DNA of 64,000 nt from Shewanella zhangzhouensis (GTDB lineage: Bacteria; Pseudomonadota; Gammaproteobacteria; Enterobacterales; Shewanellaceae), in the NCBI RefSeq assembly GCF_019457615.1, contig NZ_CP080414.1:1610501-1674500 (forward strand). The letters are read 5' to 3'. The notes beneath the pieces were generated by a model, which saw nothing but the letters and a program-made list of their open reading frames with translations, had not been told where the DNA came from and made no database searches. The position numbers were made by a program, and so were the translations under genes. Positions 8,420 through 16,042 of this stretch are shown piece after piece; the first letter of the stretch is position 1; every line of letters begins with the position of its first letter.

Positions 8420-8824
8420 TCAGTTGTCGTATTCCTGATTTTTGGGATAGGGCATTTTCAATTGCCCCCAGCGAATGACTATCACGGTTGCTGCCAGGAC
8501 CACAGTGGAGAGGGATATAGCTAAAATGCGCCAGTCATCCATGCTCTTCATATCGAGGATGAGGTAACGCGCCAGTGCAACGATGGCAATGTAAAGTGGC
8601 ATTCGTACCGGTAATTTGCCTGACTCGGCATAATTGGCCACCATGGCCAGCACTTCCAGATAGATGAACAACAGCAGCAAGTCTGCCAGCTGTACTTTAC
8701 CCATGTTGAGGATGTGTGCGATTTCCTGGCCAATGGCCGCGACCGTGGCGACAGCAATGATTGCCAGCACCAAATTCTCGGTGAGCTTCAACAGCTTTGA
8801 GCCATATTTACGGTACAGATCCAT
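8420..8824 (-). CDS. psiE: PsiE-family phosphate-starvation-inducible membrane protein
   Basis: A 134-residue inner-membrane protein with four hydrophobic segments and the PsiE pattern (TENLVLAIIAVATV, LADLLLLFIYLEVLAMV, LPVRMPLYIAIVALARYLIL). The ATG at 8824 is preceded by GGGAG; a longer in-frame extension to 8905 is rejected. PsiE is induced by phosphate limitation in E. coli, but its biochemical role is unknown. I saw no certain Pho box in the short upstream region. Confidence 0.9.
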   Translation of the reverse strand: MDLYRKYGSKLLKLTENLVLAIIAVATVAAIGQEIAHILNMGKVQLADLLLLFIYLEVLAMVANYAESGKLPVRMPLYIAIVALARYLILDMKSMDDWRILAISLSTVVLAATVIVIRWGQLKMPYPKNQEYDN

Positions 8825-8923
8825 CTCTATCTCCCTAGCATTGTTTAGAAAGATAGTAACAGCCTTTTGCCGGCACGGTGCATTACACACCGTGACTGGC
8901 TTCACAAATGAGAAAGGATGAGC

Positions 8924-10093
8924 TTAACCCGGACGGCCATCAGCTCTGGAGGAGGTCAGCATTGGGCCGTATTTGACGATAAACACGCCAAACGCAAATC
9001 CCCAGGCGACAGCGGAGGCGATAAGCAGCGGCAGATACGCAGCAGGAATGAGACCGGCCATCACCCGGAGTACAACCGCAAGCAGTACCAACACAAAACC
9101 AGCCACCATGGCTTTGGGGGGCTCAAGCATCCGGCCGGTATGGCCAAGAGAAACCCGTGCCATCATTGCCAGGATCATTCCACCCATGCCCCCGGCTGCC
9201 AGCGCGTGAAACCCGGCGGAAAAGGGCAGGCCAAGGGCAATGATCCCAAGCCCAACCGGAATGCACAGGTAGCTTAAATGCAAAGACCAAAGCAGTGGTA
9301 CTGAAAAGGTATGGCGCCAGCCCCAGCGATGCCAGCGAAGTAAAATAATGATGGCTGCGAGAGCGGCGATTGGGCGCAGCAGTGTGGTCAAATCTAAAAT
9401 CAGCGCCCAAATCAGCATCAACAGCGAGATAAAGGTTCCGGCATCGAGGTACCAAAGATTAGTCTTGCGCTGATAACTGCTGGCACGTTCCGTGAAAAAG
9501 GGTATAACCCGACCGCCAAGGAGCGCCACTATCATGATTACCACCAACGCCGCGCCCTGCAGCGCCTTTTGTGCCAGCATCCCATTGCCGTCGGTCAGTG
9601 CAAGGTAGGAGAGGGCGTTGAGGCTTGCCATCAACAGCAGCATGGGCACAAACACCAGATTACGCCATTGTTTTACCTTGGCGACGCTGTGGCCCAGGGC
9701 GAATGCCACAGCAGGTAAAAAAGCAAGGTCCATTACCATTACCAGCTCGAACGGAATTGAGGTGATGGGCAGTGTGAGTCTGGGGGCAAGCCACAGCAAT
9801 ACCAGGGCCAACAACTTATTGCCACTGAGCCCAGGGACACCGGTCCAATTCTGGACGGCGGTAAGTAGAAAGCCGGCGATGATGGCGGTCACAAAACCAA
9901 AGAGCATCTCATGGCCGTGCCACCAGTAAGCGCCGCCATGGGGCTCAAAGGTGATTACGCCGGATAGTGCCAACACCCAAAGGACTACGCCCAGGACGCT
10001 GAGGGCGGCACCCAATAAAAAGAAGGGACGAAAGCCCAGCCTGAGTAATGGCGGGATGGATTCGGTCTTGCGGGGATCATGGATATTGAGCAT
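8924..10093 (-). CDS. nnrS: NnrS-family heme/copper membrane protein, nitric oxide response
   Basis: A 389-residue polytopic inner-membrane protein with about twelve hydrophobic segments and NnrS hallmarks (LGFRPFFLLGA near residue 20, WWHGHEMLFGF near 65, FHALAAGGMGGMILAMM near 295). The family contributes to resistance to nitrosative stress and binds heme and copper. A sequence resembling an NsrR operator lies upstream on the same intergenic segment, consistent with induction by nitric oxide. It appears to be a single-gene unit. Confidence 0.92.
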   Translation of the reverse strand: MLNIHDPRKTESIPPLLRLGFRPFFLLGAALSVLGVVLWVLALSGVITFEPHGGAYWWHGHEMLFGFVTAIIAGFLLTAVQNWTGVPGLSGNKLLALVLLWLAPRLTLPITSIPFELVMVMDLAFLPAVAFALGHSVAKVKQWRNLVFVPMLLLMASLNALSYLALTDGNGMLAQKALQGAALVVIMIVALLGGRVIPFFTERASSYQRKTNLWYLDAGTFISLLMLIWALILDLTTLLRPIAALAAIIILLRWHRWGWRHTFSVPLLWSLHLSYLCIPVGLGIIALGLPFSAGFHALAAGGMGGMILAMMARVSLGHTGRMLEPPKAMVAGFVLVLLAVVLRVMAGLIPAAYLPLLIASAVAWGFAFGVFIVKYGPMLTSSRADGRPG

Positions 10094-10130
10094 GGCGCAC
10101 CTAAACCTGACTAATTTTGTTGGTCATTAT

Positions 10131-10153
10131 AAGATGCTTAAAATATGCATGTA
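10131..10153. promoter_or_regulatory. Putative NsrR operator upstream of nnrS
   Basis: AAGATGC, nine bases (TTAAAATAT), then GCATGTA. This matches the spacing and left half of the published gammaproteobacterial NsrR consensus (AAGATGC-N9-GCATCTT) with two mismatches in the right half. It lies about 40 bases upstream of the nnrS start. NnrS genes are commonly NsrR targets, so the site is plausible. Confidence 0.55.
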
Positions 10154-10168
10154 AATTGATGTGGCGCA

Positions 10169-10196
10169 CAAAAACAAAAACCGCCGTGAGGCGGTT
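10169..10196 (-). terminator. Terminator of suhB
   Basis: Stem AACCGCC with GGCGGTT around GTGA. On the minus strand it is followed by TTTGTTTTTG. It lies 27 bases after the suhB stop. Confidence 0.85.
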
Positions 10197-10222
10197 CTTA
10201 TTTTGGCAATCTTTTCTGAATC

Positions 10223-11026
10223 TTAGCGCTTAAGGGCTTCGTTCAGCAGCGGGCGCATGGCTTTCACCAGTGCGGTAGTCGCTTTGGGTGAGCCAGCCAC
10301 TATGTTGCCGGACATCAGGTAGTTGTGACCACCGGTAAAGTCAGTCACTGTACCACCCGCTTCACGCACGATAAGGTCACCGGCGGCGATGTCCCATGGC
10401 TTGAGACCCAGCTCAAAATAACCGTCCATGCGTCCGGCGGCCACATAGGCCAGATCCAGAGAGGCTGCACCGGCGCGGCGAAGGTCAGCGCACTGGGCAA
10501 ACACTTCGTTGAGCACATTCATGTAAGTCTGGGTGTGCTGACGTGACTTGAATGGGAAACCTGTGGCGATGATGGTGCCGTTGAGGTCCTGAACGTTACT
10601 CACGCGGACGCGGAAGTCGTTGACCTTGGCACCCTGGCCGCGAACGGCGCTGAAAAGCTCGTCACGGACTGGGTCATAGACTACGGCAACTTCAGTTTTG
10701 CCTTTGTACTGCAGGGCGATGGACACGGCAAAATGGGGGATGCCACGCATAAAGTTGGTGGTGCCATCCAGGGGGTCAACGATCCAGATATAATCTTTGT
10801 TGGTACCGCGGTTTTCACCCTGCTCTTCACCAACGATGGTGTGGTCGGGATAAGACTTGCGGATCTGGTAAACGATAGCTGCTTCGGCTTCCTTGTCTAC
10901 GCTGGTAACAAAATCATTGATACCTTTGGTACTCACCTCGACGCGGTCGAGATCAGTATAAGCACGCATAATGGTTTGGCCGGCGGCGCGAGCGGCGCGC
11001 ACAGCGATGGTCAGCATCGGATGCAT
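10223..11026 (-). CDS. suhB: Inositol-1-monophosphatase SuhB
   Basis: A 267-residue cytosolic Mg-dependent phosphatase, the same length as E. coli SuhB. Motifs: VGEEQG (about 66-71), WIVDPLDGTTNFMRG (metal-binding DPLDGT), and WDIAAGDLIVREAGG near residue 212. Besides inositol phosphate hydrolysis, SuhB associates with the Nus antitermination complex in E. coli. The ATG at 11026 has AGGGG upstream; the longer in-frame start at 11071 adds a non-homologous segment. It is divergent from trmJ. Confidence 0.95.
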   Translation of the reverse strand: MHPMLTIAVRAARAAGQTIMRAYTDLDRVEVSTKGINDFVTSVDKEAEAAIVYQIRKSYPDHTIVGEEQGENRGTNKDYIWIVDPLDGTTNFMRGIPHFAVSIALQYKGKTEVAVVYDPVRDELFSAVRGQGAKVNDFRVRVSNVQDLNGTIIATGFPFKSRQHTQTYMNVLNEVFAQCADLRRAGAASLDLAYVAAGRMDGYFELGLKPWDIAAGDLIVREAGGTVTDFTGGHNYLMSGNIVAGSPKATTALVKAMRPLLNEALKR

Positions 11027-11181
11027 TGCAATCCCCTGGATGTTAAAGAACGAAAAATGAGCGGCGCGCATTATACCGCATCTGCCGGGTATATCAATTA
11101 CAGATTTTCATATAAGGATTTAACCGCTGCTGTGGTAGACTGCATCGCTCAGGATTTTTATCAATTAAATTAAGTCGTTTC

Positions 11182-11904
11182 ATGCTCAGTAATATCCGCG
11201 TCGTCTTGGTAGGTACTTCCCATCCCGGTAACATAGGCTCCGTCGCTCGGGCTATGAAAACCATGGGTTTATCAAATCTTTATCTGGCAGAACCTCGCTG
11301 CGAGCCCGATGGTCAATCGGTAGCTTTGGCCGCCGGTGCCTGCGATATTCTGAAAAACCTTACCCGGGTAGATTCCTTGCACGAGGCTATTAAGGATTGC
11401 GCTCTGGTCATAGGTACCTCGGCCCGCAGCCGCACCCTGGATTGGCCTTTGCTCGATCCCCGTCAGGCAGGTGGCAAACTGGCAGCTGAAGCCGTCAGTG
11501 GCCCTGTGGCTATCGTGTTTGGCCGCGAAAATCATGGCCTCTATAACGAAGAGCTGCAGGCCTGCAATTATCACGTGTTTATTCCGGCCAATCCCGAATA
11601 CATGTCGCTTAATCTGGCGCAAGCGGTGCAAATTATTTGTTATGAGACCCGCATTGCCCATTTGGCGCTGGAAAATCAGACAGGCGAAGTGACCGAATAT
11701 CCCTTGATGGAAGAAAACGAGCGTTTCTTTGAGCATCTCGAAAGAACCCTGACCGGAACCGGGTTTATTATTAAAAATCATCCGGGGCAGGTGATGACCA
11801 AGCTCAGAAGGCTGTTTACCCGTGCCCGGATAGAAAGTCATGAGATGAATATTCTGCGTGGCATCCTGACTTCCATCGAAAAGGCAGTCGGCAGCAAGAA
11901 GTAA
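11182..11904 (+). CDS. trmJ: tRNA (cytidine/uridine-2'-O-)-methyltransferase TrmJ
   Basis: A 240-residue SPOUT-class methyltransferase that 2'-O-methylates position 32 of tRNAs. The N-terminal block (VVLVGTSHPGNIGSVARAMK) and the knot region (IVFGRENHGLYNEEL, PANPEYMSLNLAQAV) are clear. It immediately precedes cysE and the isc operon, an arrangement conserved in many gammaproteobacteria. The spacing to cysE is 32 bases, so co-transcription is likely. Confidence 0.95.
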   Translation: MLSNIRVVLVGTSHPGNIGSVARAMKTMGLSNLYLAEPRCEPDGQSVALAAGACDILKNLTRVDSLHEAIKDCALVIGTSARSRTLDWPLLDPRQAGGKLAAEAVSGPVAIVFGRENHGLYNEELQACNYHVFIPANPEYMSLNLAQAVQIICYETRIAHLALENQTGEVTEYPLMEENERFFEHLERTLTGTGFIIKNHPGQVMTKLRRLFTRARIESHEMNILRGILTSIEKAVGSKK

Positions 11905-11936
11905 CAGAGCCCTTGGCTCAACGACAAGGAAACGAC

Positions 11937-12758
11937 ATGGGTGTGATATCCAGGCTGAAAGAAGACATTGCCTCCATTTATCACCGGGATCCGGCGGCGC
12001 GCAGCGCCATTGAAATCCTGCTGAATTATCCCGGTATGCATGCCATTTGGCTGCACAGGATAAGTCATAAATTGTGGAAACGGGATTGGCGTTTTCTGGC
12101 CCGATGTTTGTCGACTTTCTCCCGTTGGCTGACCGGCGTGGAAATTCACCCGGGAGCCACCATTGGTCGTCGTTTCTTTATCGACCACGGCATGGGGATT
12201 GTGATTGGTGAAACCGCGGAGATTGGCGATGATTGCACCCTGTATCACGGTGTGACCCTGGGTGGCACCAGCTGGAATGCAGGTAAGCGTCACCCGACCC
12301 TTGAAAATAACGTGGTCGTGGGTGCCGGTGCCAAAATTCTCGGGCCCATCACCATGAAAGAGGGCAGCCGTGTTGGCTCCAACTCCGTGGTGGTAAAAGA
12401 TGTACCAGAACACACCACTGTTGTGGGGATCCCCGGTCGGGCCGTGGCGCAGCCATCAAGCCAGTCCAAAGAAACCTCAGAGCGCCGCAGCGCCATGGCC
12501 AAGAAGTATGGCTTTGATGCGTATGCGGTTTCTCCCGACAATCCGGACCCCGTCGCCAATGCCATCGGGCAGATGCTCGACCATATGCATCTGATGGACT
12601 CCAAGGTGCAGGACCTCTGCCAGGAGCTGCAGCGTCTGGGCGGCAACGTGTGTACCGAGCGCCTGCCTGAGCTCGATGTTGGTGAGTTCAGTGAGGCCGA
12701 AGCCGCCGCCGCAGAGAAACGCCAGAACGCGCTGGATGAGTTTGATCCCAGTATCTGA
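11937..12758 (+). CDS. cysE: Serine O-acetyltransferase
   Basis: Makes O-acetylserine from serine and acetyl-CoA, the committed step of cysteine synthesis. The 273-residue protein has an N-terminal helical domain and a C-terminal left-handed beta-helix of hexapeptide repeats (HPGATIGRRFFIDHGMG, VIGETAEIGDD, LYHGVTLGG). An acidic Ala/Glu-rich tail follows. The ATG at 11937 is preceded by AAGGA; eight extra in-frame codons upstream are rejected. Placement beside iscRSUA fits the supply of cysteine to IscS. Confidence 0.95.
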   Translation: MGVISRLKEDIASIYHRDPAARSAIEILLNYPGMHAIWLHRISHKLWKRDWRFLARCLSTFSRWLTGVEIHPGATIGRRFFIDHGMGIVIGETAEIGDDCTLYHGVTLGGTSWNAGKRHPTLENNVVVGAGAKILGPITMKEGSRVGSNSVVVKDVPEHTTVVGIPGRAVAQPSSQSKETSERRSAMAKKYGFDAYAVSPDNPDPVANAIGQMLDHMHLMDSKVQDLCQELQRLGGNVCTERLPELDVGEFSEAEAAAAEKRQNALDEFDPSI

Positions 12759-12814
12759 TCCCAAGACCGCAAAATTGGCCTTTTTACATTGATAAAAAGA
12801 CTGAAAAAAGGTTA

Positions 12815-12841
12815 AATACCCCAGCTTTGTGCGGGGGTATT
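12815..12841 (+). terminator. Hairpin after cysE, weak terminator candidate
   Basis: Perfect eight-pair stem AATACCCC with GGGGTATT and an 11-base loop. There is no T-tract after it on the forward strand, so its role in separating cysE from iscR is uncertain. Confidence 0.4.
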
Positions 12842-12859
12842 CTGAGGCACACCAATCCA

Positions 12860-12909
12860 ATACTTGAGTAAATTAGTTGGTTTTATAGTTGACTAAATTA
12901 CTCAGGTAT
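12860..12909 (+). promoter_or_regulatory. Two adjacent type-1 IscR-like sites in the iscR promoter
   Basis: Two 25-base elements sit head to tail. The downstream one (12885-12909) begins ATAGTTGACT and ends ACTCAGGTAT, an excellent match to the type-1 IscR consensus. The upstream one (12860-12884) begins ATACTTGAGT and ends AGTTGGTTTT, a weaker match. TTGACT at 12889-12894 can serve as a -35 element, with TGAAAT at 12912-12917 as a weak -10. This predicts autorepression by the Fe-S form of IscR. Confidence 0.85.
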
Positions 12910-12950
12910 GGTGAAATTGCTCCCAGAATTACAGGGGAACCACGGTTGCT

Positions 12951-13412
12951 ATGAAACTGACATCAAAAGGCCGCTACGCCGTAACTGCTATGCTGGATGT
13001 GGCGATTCATTCCGCCCAAGGGCCTGTACCGCTGGCTGATATTTCCGAGCGCCAGGGGATTTCACTCTCTTACCTCGAGCAACTTTTTGCCAAGTTGCGC
13101 AAACATGGACTGGTCGCCAGTGTCCGCGGTCCGGGTGGCGGTTATCGCCTCGGGCTCGAAGCTGACGATATCTCTGTCGGTATGGTTGTCCATGCTGTGG
13201 ACGAATCCGTGGATGCCACCCGCTGTCAGGGCGCTGGTAACTGTCAAAGCGGCAGTCGCTGCCTGACCCACTCTCTGTGGGGCGATCTCAGCAAACAAAT
13301 TTCTGACTTTTTGAACGGTATCAGCCTCGCTGCACTTATGCAGAAACGGGATGTTCAGTACATCTCTGTGCAGCAGGATCAGATACAGAAAGGGCACAGG
13401 GCATCGGCTTAA
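12951..13412 (+). CDS. iscR: Fe-S cluster-sensing transcriptional regulator IscR
   Basis: A 153-residue Rrf2-family winged-helix regulator. The N-terminal DNA-binding part starts MKLTSKGRYAVTAMLDVA. Cluster-ligand cysteines lie in the segment CQGAGNCQSGSRC (about 92-104), with the expected three cysteines. It binds a [2Fe-2S] cluster made by the Isc machinery and represses the isc operon when clusters are abundant. It is the first gene of the operon and is preceded by two matching operator-like sites. Confidence 0.97.
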   Translation: MKLTSKGRYAVTAMLDVAIHSAQGPVPLADISERQGISLSYLEQLFAKLRKHGLVASVRGPGGGYRLGLEADDISVGMVVHAVDESVDATRCQGAGNCQSGSRCLTHSLWGDLSKQISDFLNGISLAALMQKRDVQYISVQQDQIQKGHRASA

Positions 13413-13489
13413 GTCCTTGTGAATCCATAATAATTAAGCGTGTACGTTGTAAGTAGCCTCGGTTGAGACTGCGAAGTACGGAGTGTGTG

Positions 13490-14704
13490 ATGAAGCTTCC
13501 TATCTATTTCGATTACGCCGCAACGACCCCGGTTGACCCGCGCGTTGCTCAAAAAATGATGCAGTACATGACAATGGACGGCATCTTTGGTAACCCGGCT
13601 TCCCGTTCCCATCGTTACGGTTGGCAGGCTGAAGAAGCGGTTGATGTCGCCCGTGCTCAGGTGGCAGATCTGATTAATGCCGACCACCGCGAAATCGTGT
13701 TTACGTCCGGCGCAACTGAGTCAAATAACCTGGCTATTAAAGGCGTTGCCCACTTCTATCAGAAGAAAGGCAAGCACATCATCACCAGCAAAACCGAACA
13801 CAAAGCGGTGCTGGATACTTGCCGCCAGCTGGAGCGTGAAGGTTTTGAAGTGACCTACCTCGAGCCTGGTGTAAACGGCATCATCCCCATGGAGCGCCTC
13901 GAGGCGGCCATGCGAGACGACACCATTCTGCTGAGCCTGATGCACGTGAATAACGAAATCGGCGTGGTACATAATATCGATGCCATCGGTGAGCTGTGCC
14001 GCAGCAAGGGCATTATTTTCCACGTAGATGCTGCCCAGAGCGCCGGCAAACTGCCGATTGACGTGCAAAACACCAAGGTCGACCTGATGTCGATTTCCGG
14101 TCACAAGATGTACGGTCCCAAAGGTATTGGTGCCTTGTATGTGCGCCGTAAGCCACGTATCCGTCTGGAAAGCCAGATGCACGGCGGTGGCCATGAGCGC
14201 GGCATGCGCAGCGGCACTCTGCCAACCCATCAGATTGTTGGTCTGGGTGAGGCTGCTGCCATCGCCAAAGCGGATATGGAAAGCGATAACGCCCGTATTC
14301 ACGCCCTGCGTGATCGCCTGTGGAATGGCATTAAAGATATCGAAGAGACCTATGTTAACGGTGACTTCGAGCAGCGCTACTGCGGTAACCTGAACGTCAG
14401 TTTTAACTTTGTTGAAGGTGAGTCCTTGATGATGGCCCTGAAAGATTTGGCCGTGTCATCAGGCTCTGCCTGTACGTCTGCCAGCCTTGAGCCAAGCTAT
14501 GTGCTGCGCGCTCTGGGGCTGAGCGATGAAATGGCCCACAGCTCAATCCGTTTTTCCATCGGTCGTTTTACCACCGAGGAAGAAGTGGATTACGCCATCG
14601 GCATTATCCAGGGCTCTATCGGCAAGCTGAGAGAAATGTCCCCACTTTGGGAGATGTTCAAAGATGGCGTCGATTTGAGCAAGGTTGAGTGGGTACACCA
14701 CTGA
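13490..14704 (+). CDS. iscS: Cysteine desulfurase IscS
   Basis: A 404-residue PLP enzyme that takes sulfur from cysteine and passes it to IscU and to tRNA thiolation factors. The PLP-binding Lys is in SISGHKMYGPKG and the catalytic Cys loop is SGSACTSASLEPSYVL near residue 328. The ATG at 13490 follows GGAG and starts MKLPIYFDYAATTP, the usual IscS N-terminus. A shorter-supported upstream extension to 13463 is rejected. Second gene of the isc operon. Confidence 0.98.
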   Translation: MKLPIYFDYAATTPVDPRVAQKMMQYMTMDGIFGNPASRSHRYGWQAEEAVDVARAQVADLINADHREIVFTSGATESNNLAIKGVAHFYQKKGKHIITSKTEHKAVLDTCRQLEREGFEVTYLEPGVNGIIPMERLEAAMRDDTILLSLMHVNNEIGVVHNIDAIGELCRSKGIIFHVDAAQSAGKLPIDVQNTKVDLMSISGHKMYGPKGIGALYVRRKPRIRLESQMHGGGHERGMRSGTLPTHQIVGLGEAAAIAKADMESDNARIHALRDRLWNGIKDIEETYVNGDFEQRYCGNLNVSFNFVEGESLMMALKDLAVSSGSACTSASLEPSYVLRALGLSDEMAHSSIRFSIGRFTTEEEVDYAIGIIQGSIGKLREMSPLWEMFKDGVDLSKVEWVHH

Positions 14705-14734
14705 TTGGTGGTTTGAGAGATTTGGAGCAGTATC

Positions 14735-15118
14735 ATGGCATACAGTGAAAAAGTGATAGATCATTACGAGAATCCCCGTAACGTGGGTTCTTTTGACAAG
14801 AACGATCCCAGCGTAGTGACCGGTATGGTGGGCGCGCCTGCCTGCGGTGACGTGATGAAACTTCAGTTGAAAATCAACGACGCCGGCATCATCGAAGACG
14901 CCAAATTCAAAACCTACGGCTGTGGCAGCGCCATTGCTTCAAGCTCCCTGGTCACCGAATGGGTGAAAGGCAAGAGCATTGAAGAAGCGGCTGCCATTAA
15001 GAACACGGACATCGCCGAAGAGCTGGCTCTGCCACCGGTGAAGATCCACTGTTCTATTCTGGCCGAAGATGCCATCAAGGCAGCTCTGGAAGAGTACAAG
15101 CACAAGCAAGCCAAGTAA
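14735..15118 (+). CDS. iscU: Fe-S cluster scaffold IscU
   Basis: A 127-residue scaffold on which nascent [2Fe-2S] clusters are built. The three ligand cysteines are visible: ACGDVM (Cys37), YGCGSAI (Cys63) and HCSILAEDAI (Cys106). The HscA-recognition motif LPPVK directly precedes the last cysteine. Gene order and the 30-base spacing from iscS fit the canonical operon. Confidence 0.98.
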   Translation: MAYSEKVIDHYENPRNVGSFDKNDPSVVTGMVGAPACGDVMKLQLKINDAGIIEDAKFKTYGCGSAIASSSLVTEWVKGKSIEEAAAIKNTDIAEELALPPVKIHCSILAEDAIKAALEEYKHKQAK

Positions 15119-15130
15119 TTCGGAGTTCGT

Positions 15131-15454
15131 ATGGCGATTTCTATGACACCCGCAGCCAATGAGCGAGTCAAAGCCTTCCTTGCCAATCGTGGCAAGGGCG
15201 TAGGCCTTCGTCTCGGTCTCAAGACGTCTGGCTGCTCGGGTATGGCCTACGTGCTGGAATTTGTTGACGATCTTAACGATGACGACGAAGTCTACGAAAT
15301 AGACGGTGTCAATATCATCATCGATGCCAAGAGCTTCATCTACCTGCAGGGTATTGAGCTCGATTTCGTCAAGGAAGGCCTCAATGAGGGCTTCAAATTC
15401 AATAACCCCAATGCCAAGGGAGAATGCGGCTGCGGCGAGAGCTTCACCGTATAA
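15131..15454 (+). CDS. iscA: A-type Fe-S carrier IscA
   Basis: A 107-residue HesB/IscA family protein. The three conserved cysteines are present: SGCSGMAYVLEF (Cys35) and the C-terminal CGCGESF pair. It delivers iron or clusters to apoproteins, especially [4Fe-4S] targets. It follows iscU by 12 bases. Confidence 0.97.
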   Translation: MAISMTPAANERVKAFLANRGKGVGLRLGLKTSGCSGMAYVLEFVDDLNDDDEVYEIDGVNIIIDAKSFIYLQGIELDFVKEGLNEGFKFNNPNAKGECGCGESFTV

Positions 15455-15463
15455 TCCGGTTTT

Positions 15464-15988
15464 ATGAATTACTTCGAGCTGTTTAACCTTCCGGTTGCTT
15501 TCGATGTCAATACCAGTGAGCTCGCGGACAAGTACCGCGAGCTTCAGCGTACCGTGCATCCCGATAAGTTTGCCGCCGCCAGTGAGCAGGAAAAACTGCT
15601 CGCAGTCAGTCGCACTGCCATGGTGAACGACGGTTTCCAAACCCTCAAAGACCCCATTCGTCGTGCCGAGCACATGCTCGCGCTCAAGGGGGTCGATATT
15701 CGTCATGAAACCCAAACCGTGCGCGACACCGCTTTCCTGATGCAGCAAATGGAATGGCGTGAGGCATTGGAAGAGATTACCCACGCAGACGACCCCCATA
15801 GCCTGATTGCTGAGCTGTACCAGTCTTTCGGAGACTTCCAAAAGCAGGTGACGGCCAAGCTCAAGCCGTTGCTTGTGAGCGACGATAACACTGACTGGCA
15901 AGCTGCGGCAGATCAGGTACGCAAGCTCAAGTTTATGGCAAAATTGCATTTGGAACTTGAGCGGGCGGAAGACGCACTGCTGGACTGA
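15464..15988 (+). CDS. hscB: Co-chaperone HscB
   Basis: A 174-residue J-type co-chaperone that presents IscU to HscA. The N-terminal J domain has the HPD tripeptide at 32-34 (TVHPDKFAAAS); the C-terminal helical domain binds IscU. It starts nine bases after iscA and is followed by hscA, as in other gammaproteobacteria. Confidence 0.97.
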   Translation: MNYFELFNLPVAFDVNTSELADKYRELQRTVHPDKFAAASEQEKLLAVSRTAMVNDGFQTLKDPIRRAEHMLALKGVDIRHETQTVRDTAFLMQQMEWREALEEITHADDPHSLIAELYQSFGDFQKQVTAKLKPLLVSDDNTDWQAAADQVRKLKFMAKLHLELERAEDALLD

Positions 15989-16042
15989 CACATCCCTTTT
16001 TAAGCCGGCGCCGTTCGCCGGCGTAAGTTAAGTTGGACACCT

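Noticed and set aside
14939..15991. Long reverse open frame of 350 codons across iscU-iscA-hscB
   Set aside because: Shadow of three certain genes on the forward strand; the composition is an antisense translation.
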